From positions 1,081,539-1,145,538 of the forward strand of contig NW_019091440.1 in NCBI RefSeq assembly GCF_001949145.1: DNA of 64,000 bases, given 5' to 3'. This DNA is from Acanthaster planci. Lineage: Eukaryota > Echinodermata > Asteroidea > Valvatida > Acanthasteridae. A program made the translations under genes and the position numbers. A model generated the notes under the pieces. That model saw only the letters and a program-made list of their open reading frames with translations, was not told where the DNA came from and did no database searches. Positions 59,201 to 64,000 of this stretch are shown here, in pieces. Each line of letters begins with the position of its first letter. The first letter of the stretch is position 1.

Positions 59201-62200
59201 TTACTCTTCAAGTCAAACTTTTGATGGACAGAAATGCTACTGGTACTTATTCCTACTTATTATGTTGTAAGTTTCTTTGTCACACCCACCCCTGTAGCAC
59301 TAATGGAACATTCCTTCCAGGGTAATTGCTGTGGGCAGTTGTCTTTGTGCATGAAAGTTCCATCCTGGTCACCCAGCCTGTTTTGTCTATTTTGCGAATT
59401 TGAAATGAGATTAATTGACAGTGTGGCATCTGTCCATTACACTTAAAATTTGACTGCAAGTGTACGGTACAATGACAACATATTAATTAATGATGTCATT
59501 AGTACTGGTTGGCACAGAAAGTTGAATGAATACAATGCATGTACGTGTACATGTAGTTTACAGGAAAAATTGATGTACATGTACATGTACGATGTATGTA
59601 CTTAATGTGCAAACAGGGCACAGTGCACGTACATGTACATGTACAGTACGTGCTCTGTTGCATCATGGAGGAAGAAATAAACAGTTCTATGCTCAATGGT
59701 TGTAATTAGATAATGTATTTTTAATAACATGTACAACTGTACATGTACAGTACTGTACTGGTACTTACGTACAAGTCAATTTTGGACAGATGTGTAATTT
59801 ATTTTGAATATTTACATGAATACACCGTTTATGTACAAGTAAATTTCCTCCAATATTTATACACTGAACATGTACCGGTTTACACCCATACTTCGTACAA
59901 TGTACATGTACAATATTTGGCAGCATTACATGTATTTCTGGAAAGTTCATTTGTTCTGTCGATACAATATACTCCACATATCGGACACACCCACAAAATC
60001 TAGTGGAGTAGTCCAATCTTGTCGCATAATTAATGCTTGTCTGTCTGGTTTGCTAACGACCATTCCCTGCCAAATGGCGCGTAATTTCCAATGCTCTTGC
60101 ACCACGAGCATGCACATGCATATCTACCGTTGCTGATCAGTACATGAGGCAGTGTATCGCATGGAACAGTGATCAATAGATGTATTTAAATGTCTGGCCA
60201 TACTGGCAGTGCATGCATTGTTGCTTTGTGTTGGCTGATGTCATGTGATACTGTGTGCAAAATATCAACTTTACACCAGGAACTGAACTGGGCATAAAAA
60301 GAGGAGACGAAAACTTGGAAGTGACAAGTACTGGTAGGTTATTTGTATTTTATGTACCATATCAAAAAATGTTTAAAATTAATGTTCTTCTTGTATCGGT
60401 ACCACGGTTGCACCAGCGCATGTGCAAAGTGTAGATTGTGAGCTGTTAACATACATGTACATATAAAATGCATGATGCTGACATGTTTAGTACACATAAA
60501 GTGGCTTGTTAGCTTTTGACTTCGCTGCTTATTTGTTCAGAATAGAAGCAAAAAAGCCTCAGGGTTTGGATCAATTTTGTTTTCAGTCCAAAAACTACCG
60601 GTACCAATGATACAATGTAGACATACATGTCCGTGTGCACATACATGTACAATATACATATACTACATACATGCAGAGTTCTAAATATTTTCCATCTTTC
60701 CTACCGTGATAATTCCCACTGTTTGTGTACATGTACATTGTCTGCCACATCTTACATGTACATACACATACATGTACATACACATACATGTACATGCAGA
60801 ACCAATCATTCAGCAATTACTGGTACATGACGGGACTGTGTGTATACATTGTGTATCAATACTTTAAAGTGCAATAGCAGCCGACTGTTACTGTAGCATC
60901 CTCAGGGTACCAACCCTGATTACCATGACAAAGCCTGGCTTCAGACCCAAAGACACTATCACCACCAATCTCATTAATATCAGAGAGTACCTAATGTACA
61001 TGTATATGTATGTACAGTGCAAGCCACGTGACTCTTTTCCGAGTACACTCATGCAGTCTTCTCCTGCAATTTCTGCATCCTTGATCATAAAGGCAATGAT
61101 GCGGGGAGAGCGCGCTGAGAACAAAGGATGAGGAAATTATTGATGGTGGAAGTGGGGGGGGTCAGATAAGAGGTGTGGGAAATAAAGGCATGACTCATGC
61201 ATGAGCTTGAGGGAATAATGTACACGTAGAGATGACATCAGAAGGTTGAGAGAGGTGGAATAAATCATTGTTCTTTATTTTTCCCTCGGCTTTCCAAGGG
61301 AACCAATCAGCACTCGCTAAATTGCATGCATAATAAATTCCGATGCCCTGAATAATACTCCATGGTAAGGTCACTTAAATGTACACATGTACATGTACAT
61401 TCTATTTGGCACGCAACTCGAGGCTTATAGGCAGGTACATGTACATGTTTGGTACCAGTGGGGGTGTTGTGAACATATTGAGTTGTGTACATGTACAGTA
61501 TGTTGTATGTGCTTGGTACACATAACGGTATGGTACAATACACTGCATTGTTCCACACACGTTTAATTTATGTACATTTGTACCGTCCATGTGCCAAGTT
61601 TTACAGAATTGGAACTGGAACTGGAAGAATGAAACACGGATGCGTGTACAGGTTCATGGTTGAAGGGAATCATGGAGATGTACCGGTAGCTAGAGATGAG
61701 ATGAGAATGCTGAGAGAATTGACAGCTGTTGTATGGTCAACACGGTCAATGGGATCAATGATTCCATTTGAGGATGATTGTGCAGTTTCAGGCTTTGGAA
61801 CAAGGCACACATTGCAACCACATTATTGGAAAGCAAATATTCACAGGTCCGTAGGCTTACACCTACTGTACAGATACTGGTACTGTTCTAACCCTAACCC
61901 CCAGGGCACATGTAAAATCACACTGAAATCAGAGGATTTAGGACTGTTAGGGTTAAACATGTTTGCTGTTTGTCTCCATAACTGGACTGATCTCACTTAC
62001 ATGTACATGTACAGGTATCTTTATAAACTACATACCAGTAGTACTGTACCGCTCATGTACACGTACATGTACAGTACATGTTGGAAAAAGCACTTTTCAG
62101 AATTTATCTTTGTTTTTTTGTTAGCCCAAGTCCTGTATTTTTGGTTACACTTCTTTCAATTAAGTGTTGAGTTTGTTTTGGGGGGATGGGAGTTTCAGTA

Positions 62201-62627
62201 CGTGTACATGTAAGTTGTTTTGCTTTTGTTTTTAAATTTGCGTTTCCAGGTTTATGAACAGTTGATGTATGATGTAGTGTGTAGTTTTGTTGAACGTTTG
62301 CTTCTGGAGAAAAAAAATATTAAACTTCACCTACTATAGGACATGCTCTGACAAATTTTTGCGTAGAAAAGTGGGTCATGGTCCTCTCTGTAAGTAAGTG
62401 AAAATTGCAGATTAAAACAGACTTAAATGAGAGCTGAACTGTGTTTGGTAACAGTACAAATGGTTTCTTAATGCAATGTTTCTTTGTCTATGTATTGGTA
62501 CCACCAGGTCTTCCAGTTAACGTATGCAGAATTCTCTGCCCTAGTCCCATCATGGCTACCATCATCCGTCCATTGTCCGTGGCTGTCCAAGTCTTTCCTG
62601 AACTGACCAGCGAGGGCACCATTCGTC
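50246..62627. repeat. TACATGTA-rich repeat desert, no supported gene
   Basis: About 12 kb packed with ACATGTACATGTAC runs and TACCGGTA motifs, for example near 50680, 50780, 51280, 53190, 54470, 59570, 59630 and 60770. Open frames here often consist of Tyr/Met/Cys/Thr repeats created by these motifs. A GGCGCTGCTC triplicate lies at 52138-52165. No exon series or RNA gene could be supported. The stretch may be introns of an unseen gene. Confidence 0.6.
58664..58708. repeat. Dispersed repeat (pair with 43622-43665)
   Basis: AACAGTCCCAAATCCTTTGA followed by TTTCAATGTGATTTT, about 80% like the copy beside the assembly gap. Confidence 0.6.
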
Positions 62628-63760
62628 ATGTCTGCTGACTTACTGAGGCATAGCCCTAGGCAAGGCCCAAGGCCAGGTTCGTCTCTAGCTCAAGGCTTTT
62701 TTCAGCTTTCAACCCTGTCTCTAATCATGTAAGCCCTGAACCCCCTCCAATCTGTTGTATTTTGTTGTAGCTTTTAGTCTCCAAACATGAGACAGAGCTA
62801 ATTGTCATAATGTTGAACAAACAAGTTCTCAGAATCACACAACTCAACAATAAGAGTTTGGCTTTAATGGCTTTCATCTTTTCTTATTCAGCCCATGTGA
62901 GGGCGCTATCTTCAGCCCCACAGTCTGACCGTCCATCCTCAGCAAACAGTGACTCCTCTGGAAGTACCGTGAGCAGTGCAAGCTCTACCAACTCCTATCG
63001 TAACCGCACCCTTCTCAAGACATACCACGACTTTGCTATGCAAATCTTCAATCCCGGCCATGCCCAAGATGTTGAGAATCTTTTCCTGGCTGCTGCTCGA
63101 GATGGAGACTTGGAACGAGTTGAGAATTTCCTTCGCAGGAGAAGCAGTGAGGTCAGTCAATACTGCCGTTTTTATTTTAGGCCTCCCCCAATTGCTCTGC
63201 TTCCAAATACGTGTCTTCCGAAAAAAGAATTTTTGCTCATTTTGTGGTGCTGTTTCAATTAGGCACATGTATGTGAATTTTAGCCTAGACTATCTCCTGT
63301 AAATAATTGCTGCAAACAGTGGGATAAACTTGCCTTAATGTAAAAAACGAGAGATCAAGTTCTGCTTATTAACTTGCAGAAATGTTCCTTCTCTACTAAT
63401 GCTTTTCAACCTGCTGCTGCACCTTGGCGTGTGTGGCTATTTGGCTGGTCATATTCATACTCTTGTCAATTTATTTTCTTGATTTCATAGATTGTGAATA
63501 TCGATGTGAAGGAAAAACGAACAGGTAACACTCCAATCATATGGGCTGCCAAGAACGGACACCTGAAGATTGTTCAACTTCTCCTGAAATATGGTGCTGA
63601 CATCACCATCCGTAACTATGACAACGAAACGGCGATGGAGGTTGCTAAGCCAGGTATTCGTACAGCATTGCTGCAGTCAGTTGAGAGGACTGGGTGTTCT
63701 CCAAGGCATCTATTGCAAGCGGCATGGCAGGGGAACATTGATGTAGTCCAACGATTATTA
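62628..63760 (+). CDS. Ankyrin-repeat protein, N-terminal part (continues beyond the window)
   Basis: Three exons join in phase: 62628-62676 (ATG; MSADLLRHSPRQGPRP), 62892-63151 and 63491-63760, giving 193 residues before the window ends in an intron. Residues about 17-50 are Ser-rich and disordered. From about 70 (DVENLFLAAARDGDLERVENFL) ankyrin repeats begin. TGNTPIIWAAKNGHLKIVQLLLKYGADI is a textbook repeat, followed by NYDNETAMEVA and RHLLQAAWQGNIDVVQRLL. Ankyrin repeats bind protein partners, and nothing here shows which. The first donor (CCAG/GTTCGT) is weak at +3, so exon 1 is less certain than exons 2 and 3. A 28-codon upstream frame (ATG at 62552) overlaps this start. I could not name the family. 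Confidence 0.8.
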
Positions 63761-64000
63761 GTAAGTACCAATGAACATTACAGTTTACTAACATCAATGA
63801 ATACAAAGATCTTAGGGTTTCATTATAGGATTTCCTGAACAACTCTTAGATTGGTTGCTAAATGCTATTCCTAATTGTCTTTTCATTTGTTAGAGCTTGT
63901 TTCATTATATTTTCATCAATTGTGTAGTTTTGAACGTATTGTTTTTTTAGTCTTGTGTTAGTCTTTTCAAGCAGTGCATAATTCATGTAATTATGGCATT
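63761..64000 (+). other. Intron of the ankyrin-repeat gene
   Basis: Begins with a consensus GTAAGTA donor after the third coding exon. No acceptor with a continuing ankyrin frame is seen before the window ends. Confidence 0.7.

Noticed and set aside
61485-62213. 242-codon plus-strand open frame
   Set aside because: Long for this region, but its ends are built from TACATG-derived Tyr/Met/Val runs, and the middle has no domain, splice context or conserved-looking motif. It could be revisited with transcript data.

Overview
This window is nuclear DNA of a multicellular animal. It has intron-split genes with consensus GT/AG sites, AATAAA signals, tRNA-derived SINE copies, inverted-repeat elements and a 418-bp assembly gap. 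The gene content (MASTL, HIKESHI, ACAA2, a C1q/collagen protein, a Golgi carbohydrate sulfotransferase) together with a very strong excess of the palindrome TACATGTA suggests a marine invertebrate, perhaps an invertebrate deuterostome. The species cannot be fixed from sequence alone.

Layout. 1-6757: a 69-bp tandem repeat with an open frame, a cluster of GCGCCCTCT motifs beside a possible minus-strand first exon, and a ~700-bp foldback element. 6758-7567 (-): secreted collagen/C1q-domain protein. 8561-10245 (+): last four coding exons of ACAA2 (mitochondrial 3-ketoacyl-CoA thiolase); its earlier exons were not found, so the C1q gene probably lies antisense in an ACAA2 intron. 13493-21046 (-): a 2126-residue, mostly disordered, probably nuclear protein with RVxF-type PP1 docking motifs, nearly all in one 6.1-kb exon. 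23225-26570 (-): an 838-residue sulfotransferase of the CHST8-14 type with an unusually long stem. 27795-30587 (+): complete HIKESHI. 33353-40889 (-): complete 12-exon MASTL (Greatwall kinase). 45478-48164 (-): a small SH3 protein. 48165-62627: about 14 kb dominated by TACATGTA repeats with no gene I can support. 62628 to the window end (+): the start of an ankyrin-repeat gene that runs out of the window.

The genes do not form a pathway. The best leads are a decayed tandem copy of a MASTL kinase exon, an array of decoy 3' splice sites in the neighbouring MASTL intron, a perfect 18-bp-arm palindrome in the MASTL promoter region, RFX X-box-like motifs recurring about every 160-200 bp inside the sulfotransferase stem exon, and the clustered CTCF-like motifs near position 3,000. 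Exon borders were read by eye from frame, phase and splice consensus; no alignment program was run.
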